IMG/VR virus record: IMGVR_UViG_3300037247_001181
Span: 1 to 43,583 of that record
Reading direction: 5' to 3' (one strand)
DNA length: 43,583 nucleotides
Source of the DNA: a virus
The notes beneath the pieces were generated by a model. That model did no database searches, had not been told where the DNA came from, and was given only the letters and a program-made list of their open reading frames with translations. Shown here piece after piece: positions 22,523 through 32,098 of this stretch. The translations under genes and the position numbers were made by a program. Within the stretch, counting starts at the first letter, position 1, and each line of letters starts with the position of its first letter.

Positions 22523-24678
22523 TGGCCAACACCTGTTATTGATTTAGCAAACTCAGACGCTTTTTTTGCTTTTTCTGATAAAGATTCTTGAGTTCCAAAA
22601 AATTTAGATCGTTTTTGTTGGTTGAAAAGATCAATTCTAAGCGAAAACTCCTGAGTTGATAATAAATCAGCAGTTGCAGTTATTCTATTCCCTTCTACAT
22701 CAAGAATAACGAATCCTGTTTTGTCAATTAGTTCATAGGTAGTTTTGTCTCTATTGATCCAAACGCCACCTTCTTTTATATCCCTTAATCTTTCTGCTTG
22801 GAAAAGGTCACTTGCAGATGGTAGCTGTTTTATTGATTTAGCATCTAAACTTTCCAAAAGAAAATTTAATCCGGTTGTGATTTTTTTGGGTTTGTATTCT
22901 GGTTCTATTTGAATTATCAAATGCTCATCTTCGTCGTTAACTATTTGAATACCACTAAACATCATTTCTGTTGATGCTTCAATGTTTCCATTATTAAAAT
23001 CAAGAACTTTTAAAAATGTTTCGGCCATATCTCCTGTTATTTTTCCATACTGTGGCTGTTTGCCGGATAACGTATTGAGATAACCTATATAAGTGTTCTG
23101 ATCTGCTGTGTAATTTTCAAGTTCATCTTTATTTTCTTTCCTGATTTCTGCAAGTGGTTCTATTTCAGCTCTTTTTAGTGGGATTAAGTCCATTATTTTC
23201 AATGCGTCCGGCTTTGATATATCTGATAAATATTGATAACTTGGTGATATATTTGTTTCTTTTGTTATAGCTCCTTGGTATTTCCCGTATTGTTTAAGTT
23301 GTTGAAGTAGTTCATATTTACTTTCAGATGTTCCTGTTTTAAACGTGTCTGTCCATTGTGCCATTGTTCTATTAGAAAGTATTCTTGCCTTTCCGTTATC
23401 TATTGTTGCGCCAAATTGAGCTTGTAGCTCTAAAGATTTATTAACCCATACTTCACCAGGGGCAACCTTACCAGCCCATTCAACCTGGTTATCATTTACA
23501 AATTTATTTGTTTCTTGCTCACCGAATCCAGCAGGGTCTTTTTCTCTAAATCTATTATTAGCTGCAATTACTTGCCTGGCCATTACTGAGACTTTTTGCC
23601 CCTCAATATCCCCAGGCTCAAGAACATTTATTCCAAATTTTTGTTCTATTATTTGAGATTGTTGTTGCTCTGACAAATACATTGTTTGTTTTATTATTTC
23701 ATGTGCTTCAACGCCTGCGCTTACAAGTGAATCAAGTTCTTTTGCAGTAGTAGCTCCTTTTTCTCCGTAATTATTTCTTATATCATCCAACGCATTTGTA
23801 ACTGTTTTGCTTATTTCCCCTGTTCTCATAACTTCCGCGCTGCTATTTTGAACAAATCTGCTCAATCTGTTTAAATTATGAGAATCAATGCTGCCATTTT
23901 CAGACATTGCAGATTTTATATTTCTTCTTAATTTTGGAATATTTGTATTTAACTGGTTTTTGTATGTATCGAGCCATTGCTCTGCCTCTGTGTATCTTTT
24001 TTGATCAATTAAACCAAGAACGCCTTGAGAATATAGATTTCTTGTTACAGGAACGTTTTGCGTGCCTTTATCCATCTCATCATTAATACCTAACCATAGT
24101 TGTCTCAAATCTTCGTTATCTTCTGCTATTCTATTTGGGTCAGGACTTTTAAAGGCTTCTGAGTTTAAAGAATCTTCTCGTCTTTTGTAAGAAGTATTTG
24201 CAAACTTCCTGTTTTCTGTGGCTTGGTGGTTACTTGATACCGATGTTTTTGTTCTGTAATATCTATTGTACATAGGATCAAATAATTTTAACTGTTCTTG
24301 GTTCATGTCCTTCGTGATATCAGTTCTCAACCCATCAAGGGCAATAACACTATCAGCATGGACATCTAAAGCGTTACCTTCTGTAAGCTGTAGTAATGCT
24401 GTATTTACAGGGGTATATTGATCATATAGTTCATTTATTCCATTTGTGGCTATGGTTACGTTATCTTCTTTTATCTTTTGGGCTTGTCTTCTCTGAAGTA
24501 GGTCATTCTTTCTTTCTTGTTCGGAGGAAATATCAATCAAGGCCTGTCCAACATCTGCAAAACCTCCAGAAAGTGAACGCTGACCAGCTCCTTCAATAAT
24601 AGCAGATTGATCTATGCTTTGTATCTGACTTGCTGTTGATGGGCCTACCGTTCTTCTTCTTGGAATTATTAATGACAT
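22519..24678 (-). CDS. Internal virion / ejection protein, 719 aa
   Basis: A large soluble helical protein with many Gln, Asn and Lys residues and no membrane segment. It sits in the T7 gp15 position between a small gp14-like protein and the hydrophobic 361-aa protein. The N-terminus (IIPRRRTVG) is basic. No enzyme motif seen. Likely part of the internal core and the ejected channel; a structural role is inferred. Confidence 0.6.
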   Translation of the reverse strand: MSLIIPRRRTVGPSTASQIQSIDQSAIIEGAGQRSLSGGFADVGQALIDISSEQERKNDLLQRRQAQKIKEDNVTIATNGINELYDQYTPVNTALLQLTEGNALDVHADSVIALDGLRTDITKDMNQEQLKLFDPMYNRYYRTKTSVSSNHQATENRKFANTSYKRREDSLNSEAFKSPDPNRIAEDNEDLRQLWLGINDEMDKGTQNVPVTRNLYSQGVLGLIDQKRYTEAEQWLDTYKNQLNTNIPKLRRNIKSAMSENGSIDSHNLNRLSRFVQNSSAEVMRTGEISKTVTNALDDIRNNYGEKGATTAKELDSLVSAGVEAHEIIKQTMYLSEQQQSQIIEQKFGINVLEPGDIEGQKVSVMARQVIAANNRFREKDPAGFGEQETNKFVNDNQVEWAGKVAPGEVWVNKSLELQAQFGATIDNGKARILSNRTMAQWTDTFKTGTSESKYELLQQLKQYGKYQGAITKETNISPSYQYLSDISKPDALKIMDLIPLKRAEIEPLAEIRKENKDELENYTADQNTYIGYLNTLSGKQPQYGKITGDMAETFLKVLDFNNGNIEASTEMMFSGIQIVNDEDEHLIIQIEPEYKPKKITTGLNFLLESLDAKSIKQLPSASDLFQAERLRDIKEGGVWINRDKTTYELIDKTGFVILDVEGNRITATADLLSTQEFSLRIDLFNQQKRSKFFGTQESLSEKAKKASEFAKSITGVGQ

Positions 24679-24687
24679 GTTAACCCT

Positions 24688-25158
24688 TTATAATTTTGAT
24701 ACTCCAAAGGCAATTCTACTTCCTCCTGACAATAGAGATGCAAAAGCTCCAGACTCTTGTGCGCTTGCAGAAGCTTCTCCGCCTGCTCTTGCTATTTCCC
24801 TGCCAGTCTCAAGTGCTGTAATCTTAGAAAGTCCTTCTCTCATTAATAGATCTGCGTCCAATGTGGCTTTTACATTATTTGACTGTAATAAATACTTTGC
24901 TGAACCTACGCCTGATTGTACCCCCGCTGATACTATCGCACCCTTTTGGCTTCCATAAAATTCATTGTAATCATCCCAAAACATATGGTCTTGTATTACA
25001 AGATTTTCTTTGGTTAATTGTATTTCATTATCAAAAGATTTAACTCTTTTTTTTGATATATCCCTTTGTTTTTTTGCCTGTTCAAGTCCGTTGAAGAAAT
25101 CAAATATAGAACTACCGGCAAGTATCGACAAACCTACAATTGCTAATCCTCCTGGCAT
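24688..25158 (-). CDS. gp14-like internal virion protein, 156 aa
   Basis: An N-terminal hydrophobic segment (GGLAIVGLSILAGSSIFDFF) is followed by a long helix with 'QAKKQRDISKKRVKSFDNEI' and an Ala/Gly/Ser-rich C-terminus (GGEASASAQESGAFASLLSG). This is the typical composition of T7 gp14-type ejection proteins, which enter the outer membrane. It starts at the stop of the nozzle gene (one-base overlap). Confidence 0.7.
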   Translation of the reverse strand: MPGGLAIVGLSILAGSSIFDFFNGLEQAKKQRDISKKRVKSFDNEIQLTKENLVIQDHMFWDDYNEFYGSQKGAIVSAGVQSGVGSAKYLLQSNNVKATLDADLLMREGLSKITALETGREIARAGGEASASAQESGAFASLLSGGSRIAFGVSKL

Positions 25159-27449
25159 TATGTTACCTCCGCTGCAATTTGGGTTATTGTTAACGGTAAT
25201 GGGCTGTCTTGAGTTATTCTTATTTTCACTTCATTTACTTCTGATGTTCCTGCTGAAGCTATAACATATCCAGTAAACAAACCCTCAGATGTATCATATG
25301 GAGTTGATGTGCTTCTCTTTGCGGTGCTGTATTTTGTCCAACCCGCTATGCCAGTATTAAGAACTGAAATGTCGGGTAATGTAGATTGATTAACTTTTAC
25401 AAAAACCTTGCTTAATTTTTTCTGATCCCCGGCTTTTTCAATTTCTGACATGTCAAGTGTTTCAATTTCTGAATCATACGAAAGTCCGAATGCACATTTA
25501 ACAACCAATCTACTCAAATCAAGTTGACCTCCGGCAGAGACAACTACATCGTCAAGAACCATACCATCGCCCAACGTTTCAACTGTTGCATTTGGCAACC
25601 AAGTTGCTCCTGTTATCGTATCAAAACTTTCTTGCCCTGTTCCCGATGTAAATACCTCGAAATCTGTTGTATCAATTGCAACCCCTGTTTCTGTATCTAT
25701 AAGTGTAAAAGTGTTTGTGGTAACATTGGCAACCTTATAATCATTTTCATTTACTTCTGTCATCCCAAGAGTGTCGTCAGTATAAAATCTGTAGAATTCA
25801 TCGTTTGATAACCCATGGGTTGAAATAGTCACAACTCCTGGACTTGCATTTGTTATTCCGGTCACTGTTTGAATAGTTGTTTCTTTAACAGATCCAGAAT
25901 CAAGGTAAAAAGAATCAATGGCAGTTGTGTTAAGTTGTAAGGTTTCCATTCTTTCCACATATCTAACCTCTGACCCGTCTATAGTTCTTTTTATAACGCA
26001 CCAAACCTCTGAACCATCCGGGCCAGGAAGAGTGGCGACTGATTCAAAATATCCTTGTGTTTCATGAATATGCCACCCTGCTGTGCCGTGCTGTTTATTA
26101 TAAGACAATCCTAACAAATGACCATCAGACCTTATGCACCAAATTATCTGAAAAGGTGAGGTTTGTACAGCCATGTCAATTATTGTGTGATTTTCTGTTA
26201 AATGCTCTGCTAAGACAGATAAGTCAAGCTCTGTATAACCATCAGAACTAAGTGAATATGTATACTCGCTTAGAACTTTGCTAAACCTATCAAGAAATAA
26301 TATTGCATTCCCCGCGCTTACAGGAGCAACGCCATTTGTCCCTATTTTTGTTTGTAAGTTTGTGGCGACACTTATTGGGCTTATAAGTTCACTATTTGCG
26401 CCAGACATGACATGCATTCCGTCCTTTGTGCCGATTATCAACCGTTCCAGAGGCACAATCCATTCCGCTGCGTTACCTGTGTTTGCAGATATAGCCCATG
26501 TAGCTGAATCTGTTGGGGACAAATAAGAAGCACCCTGAATAAAATCAAAATAATTCCCATCCCCTGCCTCAGAAAACCACAAAGTCTGTGGATATGTTTT
26601 TGTGCCTGCAAATGTTAGTTTATCGTCGAAAAAAGTACAGTCAACAGGGAATCCGTCTGTTAAATTCCATAATGCTTGTTCTTCTAAAAAGGTTGTTCCA
26701 TTTCCGAGTAATGCTGTTTCATAATCAGTTGCACCAGTGGTATCAATGGAAGTTGTTAATCCTACCTCTTTATATAATTCAGCCGTAAACGGGGCTGAAC
26801 TTGTTGGACTTTTAACATAGAAATCTCTATCATTTAATATAGACTCGCCTCCTGCTGCTGCTGCAAGACCTGCAACACCATCTATTCTTATTTTATCTGC
26901 TGCTAATAATTCCGGGTCTTCATCAAATGTGATTACGCACGGGTTTGCCTTGGTGGCATTTATTATGTTAACTGTTTTTACAACAGCCCTATCAAATGTT
27001 ATAGCATTAATTGTCCAATCAACATCAGAGGTTCTTGTTAAAACGTATGGTTCATGATCCGGGTGTGCCAAAATCATCAAATCAGCATTTTGGCAAAATT
27101 TTATATCAAAAATTTCTGTTTCATCATATGGTGATACAATATCCACAGGAACACTGCTGTCTTGAATGACACCAGTTTCCTTATAAACCCTGATATTTTC
27201 ATCACCAAATTCTAAAATATAAGCCTGTTCTTTACTGAATTCAAATTTTATCAGCCTTGCTTCTTTTGTGACATCTTCTGTTTCATTAATAAATTCAAAT
27301 CCAGGTCTTTTTATTACAGGCCCATGAGCTAAAACAACCATATTTTCACAAGTTGATAAACCTTGATGGTACTTATCAAGATCTAATCTACCTGAAAGCC
27401 TTGGAGCAATTTCCCCGGCTGTGAATGATGTTTGTATTAACTTGGTCAT
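25158..27449 (-). CDS. Tail nozzle (T7 gp12-like tubular protein B)
   Basis: 763 aa. The N-terminus 'SFTAGEIAPRLSGRLDLDKY' with 'GLSTCENMVVLAHGPVIKRP' and 'RLIKFEFSKEQAYILEFGD' is the hallmark of podovirus nozzle proteins. A central insert, 'GVVTISTHGLSNDEFYRFY' to 'NTFTLIDTETG' (about 555-600), looks like the FCCH-type domain often found in these proteins. It forms the distal hexameric tail tube, to which the fibre binds. It overlaps the gatekeeper gene upstream by four bases. Confidence 0.88.
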   Translation of the reverse strand: MTKLIQTSFTAGEIAPRLSGRLDLDKYHQGLSTCENMVVLAHGPVIKRPGFEFINETEDVTKEARLIKFEFSKEQAYILEFGDENIRVYKETGVIQDSSVPVDIVSPYDETEIFDIKFCQNADLMILAHPDHEPYVLTRTSDVDWTINAITFDRAVVKTVNIINATKANPCVITFDEDPELLAADKIRIDGVAGLAAAAGGESILNDRDFYVKSPTSSAPFTAELYKEVGLTTSIDTTGATDYETALLGNGTTFLEEQALWNLTDGFPVDCTFFDDKLTFAGTKTYPQTLWFSEAGDGNYFDFIQGASYLSPTDSATWAISANTGNAAEWIVPLERLIIGTKDGMHVMSGANSELISPISVATNLQTKIGTNGVAPVSAGNAILFLDRFSKVLSEYTYSLSSDGYTELDLSVLAEHLTENHTIIDMAVQTSPFQIIWCIRSDGHLLGLSYNKQHGTAGWHIHETQGYFESVATLPGPDGSEVWCVIKRTIDGSEVRYVERMETLQLNTTAIDSFYLDSGSVKETTIQTVTGITNASPGVVTISTHGLSNDEFYRFYTDDTLGMTEVNENDYKVANVTTNTFTLIDTETGVAIDTTDFEVFTSGTGQESFDTITGATWLPNATVETLGDGMVLDDVVVSAGGQLDLSRLVVKCAFGLSYDSEIETLDMSEIEKAGDQKKLSKVFVKVNQSTLPDISVLNTGIAGWTKYSTAKRSTSTPYDTSEGLFTGYVIASAGTSEVNEVKIRITQDSPLPLTITQIAAEVT

Positions 27450-28006
27450 AATCTTGAATCCGCTATTGTATTATCTTCGTTTGGATCTTCCTTGCCTTCA
27501 CTTGCATCAACATCTATTACTGATTTTAGTGATAATGCATATTGCCTCTCGAAGACTGGTATTAGTTCCTCTTTTCCAGTCATTGCAAAACCAATTACGC
27601 TTGTAATTCTTGCAGCTAAAAGCATCACGAATGTAGAATCAAATAAGACAGGGTCTGTGATATCTTTTACATAAGTTATTTTGGCATTTTCGGTGTCTGT
27701 TTCAAGAGTGTTGCCAACTTTTTTAAATTGGTCTGTTTCTTCTTCAAGAGAAATAACTTTCATTGAATCTCCTGGCAATGCATATGAATACGCATAACCA
27801 AACAAAGGAGCAGAGCTTCGAAGGGCAAGCATCGCTTTTTCAAGTGCAAAATTCCAAGGGTAAAGTCTTAAAAGCTCCTGTACAAGAGTTGGATATACTG
27901 CATTACAGATAATCGAGCCTTTATCATCTTTGTCTCCAAAGGAGGTTATCGTATCGACTCCTAATTTTGCTAATGCTATATTGCATATATCTACTTCAGA
28001 AGACAT
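27446..28006 (-). CDS. Tail gatekeeper (T7 gp11-like tubular protein A)
   Basis: 186 aa, the usual size. The N-terminus 'VDICNIALAKLGVDTITSFGD' with 'YPTLVQELLRLYPWNFALEK' is diagnostic of phage tail tubular protein A. It forms the dodecameric ring between portal and nozzle. Coupled to the nozzle gene by ATGA. Upstream is a 107-bp gap to the gene at 28113. Confidence 0.9.
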   Translation of the reverse strand: MSSEVDICNIALAKLGVDTITSFGDKDDKGSIICNAVYPTLVQELLRLYPWNFALEKAMLALRSSAPLFGYAYSYALPGDSMKVISLEEETDQFKKVGNTLETDTENAKITYVKDITDPVLFDSTFVMLLAARITSVIGFAMTGKEELIPVFERQYALSLKSVIDVDASEGKEDPNEDNTIADSRL

Positions 28007-28045
28007 AATTAATCCTTATAAATATCTTAATAGCCGTTTTTATTA

Positions 28046-28108
28046 TTACGCAAGCTTTAAGGTCGCCCCATTAGATGCTTCACTTAAAGTAATGACATAA
28101 TAATAGTC
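28046..28108 (-). other. Possible C-terminal gene remnant
   Basis: In the gap after the 205-aa gene, 20 codons read DYYYVITLSEASNGATLKLA and then TAA, preceded at once by a TAG in that frame and lacking a start. It looks like the tail of a structural protein. It may be a relic of a lost or shortened gene, or chance. Confidence 0.25.
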
Positions 28109-28112
28109 CTAT

Positions 28113-28730
28113 TTATTTTGAGTATTCTTCCCTACTTCCATTCATATCTTTTTCATAATGATAATCAACAAATTTAACAAGAACATCACCTGATACAACA
28201 TTATCGTCCCTATAAAATATCATATCTAAATTAGCACTAATTGTTTCATTTAATGGTGCGCTTATATCAGGGAATGGGATTATTTGTATAATAGAGCCTG
28301 AAACATACGTGTAGACAAGTGATTCTCCGCTTGTGTCAATGGTCGTAAAGTTTGGTATAGATTGGCCATTTTTATAAAGTCTATAATCAATTTTAAAAAT
28401 AGGTATGTCGGATGAATCTTGAACAAAGTGGACATGCATCTTTATAGCCATGTCAAGTTTTTTTTCGTGTGACATTTGGTCATTCACATAAACTTTTTCA
28501 GATGCATCATTTTGCGGAAATAATAAGCCTACATTCGTCAAATCAAAATCAGGTTTTGAAAGCGCACCAAGCCGTGTTGATGTCATTGGAAAGCTTTTAT
28601 CGTTCCAGACTGTAGCGTCACCGTATGAAACAATGGTTCCATCTTCTTCAATATGGGTATAGTCTCCCGACTTAACAGATCCAACTTTTAACCATTTAAA
28701 AATATAGCTTCTTAAAATAGAATCAATCAT
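28113..28730 (-). CDS. Unknown structural protein, 205 aa
   Basis: Beta-rich protein between the head-decoration genes and the tail gatekeeper. Features: 'GDATVWNDKSFPMTSTRLG', 'DMAIKMHVHFVQDSSDIPIFKIDYRLYKNGQ' and a jelly-roll-like alternation. I recall similar proteins in podovirus structural modules but cannot name the family. A head-neck or minor capsid role is inferred from position. Its start is three bases from the 107-aa gene's stop. Confidence 0.7.
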   Translation of the reverse strand: MIDSILRSYIFKWLKVGSVKSGDYTHIEEDGTIVSYGDATVWNDKSFPMTSTRLGALSKPDFDLTNVGLLFPQNDASEKVYVNDQMSHEKKLDMAIKMHVHFVQDSSDIPIFKIDYRLYKNGQSIPNFTTIDTSGESLVYTYVSGSIIQIIPFPDISAPLNETISANLDMIFYRDDNVVSGDVLVKFVDYHYEKDMNGSREEYSK

Positions 28731-28732
28731 AG

Positions 28733-29056
28733 TTAATCCTTCTTAAACACCAATGTGATTATTCTTGCAGAACCTTCAGTACTACCAGAAACGACCTTTA
28801 TATAATCAAAACTTAAAAAATCTGTAGGTAATATTCCGTAGGCTCCGTCCACCGCAACTGTTATAGCCACAGGGTCACCATCAGGCTTCTTATAATCTAA
28901 AAAAACTTGATCTTCAAAAGAAACTTGAAATGTAAATTCAGTACCAGTAAGCGCAGCCGGAGTTCTAATGCCAATCAAAGAACCTCCATCTTGATATGCC
29001 GCAGTGCTGACCGTCTCACTATTGGCTATTATAACTGTTTTTACAAACTGTGCCAT
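28733..29056 (-). CDS. Small structural protein, 107 aa
   Basis: Beta-rich ('VKTVIIANSETVSTAAYQDG', 'IGIRTPAALTGTEFTFQVS', ending 'ARIITLVFKKD'). This resembles small head-decoration or vertex proteins of podoviruses. It lies between the coiled-coil gene and the 205-aa gene. A hairpin precedes its ribosome site (CGGAGG). Confidence 0.65.
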   Translation of the reverse strand: MAQFVKTVIIANSETVSTAAYQDGGSLIGIRTPAALTGTEFTFQVSFEDQVFLDYKKPDGDPVAITVAVDGAYGILPTDFLSFDYIKVVSGSTEGSARIITLVFKKD

Positions 29057-29070
29057 TTAGTTTACCTCCG

Positions 29071-29090
29071 AACCCCTCCTAAGAGGGGCT
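29071..29090 (-). other. Intercistronic hairpin in the structural operon
   Basis: On the minus strand AGCCCCTC-TTAG-GAGGGGTT: an 8-bp stem (one G-U) with a tetraloop, directly before the CGGAGG ribosome site of the 107-aa gene. No U-run. It probably affects RNA stability or translation rather than termination. Confidence 0.55.
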
Positions 29091-29096
29091 GTTTAG

Positions 29097-29636
29097 TTAT
29101 TTAGCTGCATTAGCGTTATGCTTTGTAAGTTCAGACCTTGCTTTTTCAAGGCTCATGTCGGAAGAGGGAGTTAGCCCAAACGATGTCAAAGCAAGAAGCA
29201 TAGCTTGTCTTTCTTCTTCATCCTTTGATACATCTGGTTCTTTTTCAACACTAACCCAACATAAAGTCTTTGATTTTTCCGGAGGATTTTTAAAAAATCT
29301 CCTGTTACCTTTAAAATATCTCCGGTTATCTTTGAAGCATTTATTTACACAAACATACTCAACGAGTGGCTTCTTTTTTTCTAATTCTGCCAAATCATTT
29401 TCAAGTTTCTCTCTTGCATCTTTATCGGCTTGAATTTTTTCATCTTCTTTTATTTTTTCAAGCCTTTTTTTTTCAGCATCAAGAGAAATTTTTTCAAGCC
29501 GTTCTTCTTCTCTCAACTTTTCAGCCTCAAACTCTTTCCTTTCAGCATCAAGTTTTTTTCTATCTTCTTCAAGAAGATCTTTAGTTTTTTTATTGACAGC
29601 ATCAACTTTAAGCTGCTTATCTTTTTGGCCTTCCAT
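29097..29636 (-). CDS. Coiled-coil protein, 179 aa
   Basis: Residues 1-95 are a continuous Glu/Lys/Asp-rich helix. Residues 100-130 form a compact basic/aromatic segment (NKCFKDNRRYFKGNRRFFKN) with two near-repeats, and the C-terminus is helical (SFGLTPSSDMSLEKARSEL). It lies just downstream of the Bbp16-like gene. Function unknown; late structural or assembly accessory by position. Confidence 0.6.
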   Translation of the reverse strand: MEGQKDKQLKVDAVNKKTKDLLEEDRKKLDAERKEFEAEKLREEERLEKISLDAEKKRLEKIKEDEKIQADKDAREKLENDLAELEKKKPLVEYVCVNKCFKDNRRYFKGNRRFFKNPPEKSKTLCWVSVEKEPDVSKDEEERQAMLLALTSFGLTPSSDMSLEKARSELTKHNANAAK

Positions 29637-29647
29637 TATTTATCTCC

Positions 29648-30052
29648 TTAAGGTGTTTGGGTTCCAAGTGTTAACCCTGATGTAATGGCCCCTGCGGTCA
29701 TAGTGGTTGTCCCTATCGTATAGACAAGTTTGATATATTGCCTTACATCAGGGGGTAATTTGATCCTTAAAAGTTCAAATCCAGCCACAAGCGACGCTAC
29801 TGCAACATCTGCACCAAGAGGTATATTATCAACTGCCGCAAAACTTGAATCATCAGCAGAATCATGTACGTCTACCGACAAAGTGGCTGAACCATCAGAC
29901 GTGAACTCAGTTGTCACTAATGAATGAATCCACATTGCTCCACGCTCTCCGTAATCTGTGCTTTCTCCTAAATTAAGAACCGTATCTGAATCATGAGCGG
30001 CAGCGGTTGTTTCTTCCTGCCCATCTGAAAACATTAATTTTTTATCCCACAT
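29648..30052 (-). CDS. Bbp16-like capsid-associated protein
   Basis: 134 aa. The start 'MWDKKLMFSDGQEETTAAAH' with later 'LLRIKLPPDVRQYIKLVYT' and 'TMTAGAITSGLTL' fits the Bbp16 family named after Bordetella phage BPP-1, where the gene follows the major capsid gene as here. Probably a decoration or cementing protein, beta-sandwich fold. A 13-bp gap separates it from the capsid gene. Confidence 0.75.
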   Translation of the reverse strand: MWDKKLMFSDGQEETTAAAHDSDTVLNLGESTDYGERGAMWIHSLVTTEFTSDGSATLSVDVHDSADDSSFAAVDNIPLGADVAVASLVAGFELLRIKLPPDVRQYIKLVYTIGTTTMTAGAITSGLTLGTQTP

Positions 30053-30065
30053 ATTTAATTCTCCC

Positions 30066-31028
30066 TTATGTTAATGCTGATTCTGTATTTAAAATTTGAT
30101 CAACCATTCTTACAGGATGCCCGTCAAAGAACATAACCTTTCTTCCTGATAATGCTTCATCTGGTGACCATATAAGGTTAGATTTGTCTTTTAAGACAAT
30201 TCTCATCTGTGATTTAATGGTCTGGTTGGTATAAATTACCTTTGGCCCCGCAGGCATAATGTCAAGCAATCTGATAAGCGGATCTTCATCAAATATATTT
30301 GATGTTCCTGAAGTCTCAATGTTTGCAATTCGACCGATCGTACGGTCGTCTTTAACACAAAGCCCGGCTTTAATAGTGAAGATGTCAACATATGCTTCAT
30401 ACTCTTTGCCATCTGCATCTTCTACGGTTTGTTGATTTCTATCCATATGTTCTATACCAAGATTAGCAACTCCTGAACGCGGGTAACACATAAAGGTTTT
30501 ATTTTCTTCCCACATTACAACATAAATAGATGAAAGATCATCACCAGTACCACTATTTCCAAGAACATAAGTTCCAAGAGAACTTAACCGGGGAGCTAAT
30601 CCTGTGAATTCCAGTGGAGTAACAGAAGCATTACCATAAATCATTGTTTCTGCAAAATTCTGACCTAGCCCCTCTATAAATGGCCTTGCTTCAGTATTCC
30701 TTGCTGCATCTGGGTCTGGTGCTGCATCAATGAGTTCAATATCATTCGCTGATCTTGCCTGAAGAATACCAATTTTTTCATTTACGGTAATTGTTTTAGA
30801 TACTTCCCTGTCAACACCTTGGTTGATGCCCCTCCATGTTCCAGTTGGCTGTGAAAGTCGTCTTGTAATTCTGTTCGTATATGTATCATTTGCCGCCAAA
30901 AAAACCGGATCAACAAGAATCTCATTTGTCTCATCCAGAACTTCAGCGATCATTGATGTATTCCCATTTGGGTCAATCCTGTTTGCCAATTCTGCTAATG
31001 TTAATCCTGATGGGCTTACTGTCGCCAT
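30066..31028 (-). CDS. Major capsid protein (HK97 fold, BPP-1-like)
   Basis: 320 aa. An N-terminal arm with 'SPSGLTLAELANRIDPNG', then 'TRRLSQPTGTWRGINQGV', 'NAETRPFIEGLGQNFAETMI...' style P-domain helix and 'MAGLEHMDRNQQTV'-like segment; this order matches podovirus capsid proteins of the BPP-1 type. It sits between scaffold and Bbp16-like genes. It assembles the icosahedral shell on the scaffold. No maturation protease is seen, as usual for this type. Confidence 0.85.
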   Translation of the reverse strand: MATVSPSGLTLAELANRIDPNGNTSMIAEVLDETNEILVDPVFLAANDTYTNRITRRLSQPTGTWRGINQGVDREVSKTITVNEKIGILQARSANDIELIDAAPDPDAARNTEARPFIEGLGQNFAETMIYGNASVTPLEFTGLAPRLSSLGTYVLGNSGTGDDLSSIYVVMWEENKTFMCYPRSGVANLGIEHMDRNQQTVEDADGKEYEAYVDIFTIKAGLCVKDDRTIGRIANIETSGTSNIFDEDPLIRLLDIMPAGPKVIYTNQTIKSQMRIVLKDKSNLIWSPDEALSGRKVMFFDGHPVRMVDQILNTESALT

Positions 31029-31040
31029 TTTTTATTTCTC

Positions 31041-31676
31041 CTATTTTTTAAAACTTAATTGTCTTCTTCCGTTGTGCATTTTGGGGCCGCCTTTTGCGGG
31101 CACTCCTGAAACGAAAGCATCTTCTCTGACTGATTGGTGTAACACATGGAAGAGTTTAATAACTGCAGGATTATCAGCTAATGATTTGCCGTTTTCACCT
31201 TTTTTTGTTATCATTTCTTTCATTTCTGGTGGGAGCAAGTTAACCACAGCCCCGGCATTTTTAACATTTGTTTCAAAGTCTTTGCCCCACTCTTTTTTAA
31301 GGGCTTCAACAACCTTTGCCTTGTCGGCTGCAACATTTTCTAAGGCTTTTTTCTGGCCTAATTTTCCGGCTGAAAAAGTTTCCTCGACTAACCCTTTGTA
31401 TTGTGAATTGGTTAATCCAATCTTATGTGCTATAGCCTTAATCTGTGAGACATCTTCTTTTCCTTCATAGGCGTTGTAACCTTCAAGAGACATTGGGGTT
31501 CTTGTTTTATCCAATAGACCAATATACTCTTTTGCAACTTCGTTTACGTCTCTGCCCGTAAAATGACCTCTGTGTTCTTCTGACAAACCAGAAGTCCAAT
31601 GTGTTACCCGTGGTTGTGCTTCGTTTCCCGATGCGTTAGTGTTATTTTGTGCATTCGAGTTATTTTCATCTTCCAT
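31041..31676 (-). CDS. Capsid scaffolding protein
   Basis: 211 aa, charged and helical, with a disordered Asn/Glu-rich start (EDENNSNAQNNTNASGN) and a basic C-terminus (MHNGRRQLSFKK) that would bind capsid subunits. The 'WTSGLSEEHRGHF' block and 'KEWGKDF' helix are typical of phage scaffolds. Position immediately upstream of the capsid gene supports it. Overlaps the Bbp19-like gene by one base. Confidence 0.8.
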   Translation of the reverse strand: MEDENNSNAQNNTNASGNEAQPRVTHWTSGLSEEHRGHFTGRDVNEVAKEYIGLLDKTRTPMSLEGYNAYEGKEDVSQIKAIAHKIGLTNSQYKGLVEETFSAGKLGQKKALENVAADKAKVVEALKKEWGKDFETNVKNAGAVVNLLPPEMKEMITKKGENGKSLADNPAVIKLFHVLHQSVREDAFVSGVPAKGGPKMHNGRRQLSFKK

Positions 31677-32098
31677 TATTCTATATTCCTCTCAATTAAA
31701 GATTTAATTTCATCATAATCTATATCGTATTGCTTTGAAGCATTTTTTATATGTTCATCCATCTTATTTTCAAAAAGATCGTCAAGCCCTTTTTCATATA
31801 CTTCTTGTCGGTTGTTGAATGTTCCATGATTAATCATTTCCTGGATATACAGACCAATATCCTGTTTTCCGCAGTTGTAAAAAGTTCTTGAGTTCCCGGT
31901 AAAAATTGAGCTTCTGACTGAACAAAGTTCCAAAAGTTTATTTAAAACTAATTTACCTTCTTCACTGCCAAGAAAAACCTTCTTAAATGCCAATGATTCA
32001 TTTCTTGCATCACGTGCAACTTCTTTGTGATGCTTTTTTAATTCCGGTGAAATCTGGTTAATTAAATCAGTGAAATTCTTGTCAAAATCATTATCCAA
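31676..32098 (-). CDS. Bbp19-like protein, 140 aa
   Basis: Between portal and scaffold, as in BPP-1. The pattern 'LNKLLELCSVRSSIFTG', then 'TFYNCGKQDIGLYIQEMIN', fits the Bbp19 family (Leu-rich helix, a variable loop, G-x-x-x-I/V-x-L-x-I). Function not established; a head-assembly accessory. It overlaps the portal gene by eight bases. Confidence 0.65.
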   Translation of the reverse strand: MDNDFDKNFTDLINQISPELKKHHKEVARDARNESLAFKKVFLGSEEGKLVLNKLLELCSVRSSIFTGNSRTFYNCGKQDIGLYIQEMINHGTFNNRQEVYEKGLDDLFENKMDEHIKNASKQYDIDYDEIKSLIERNIE

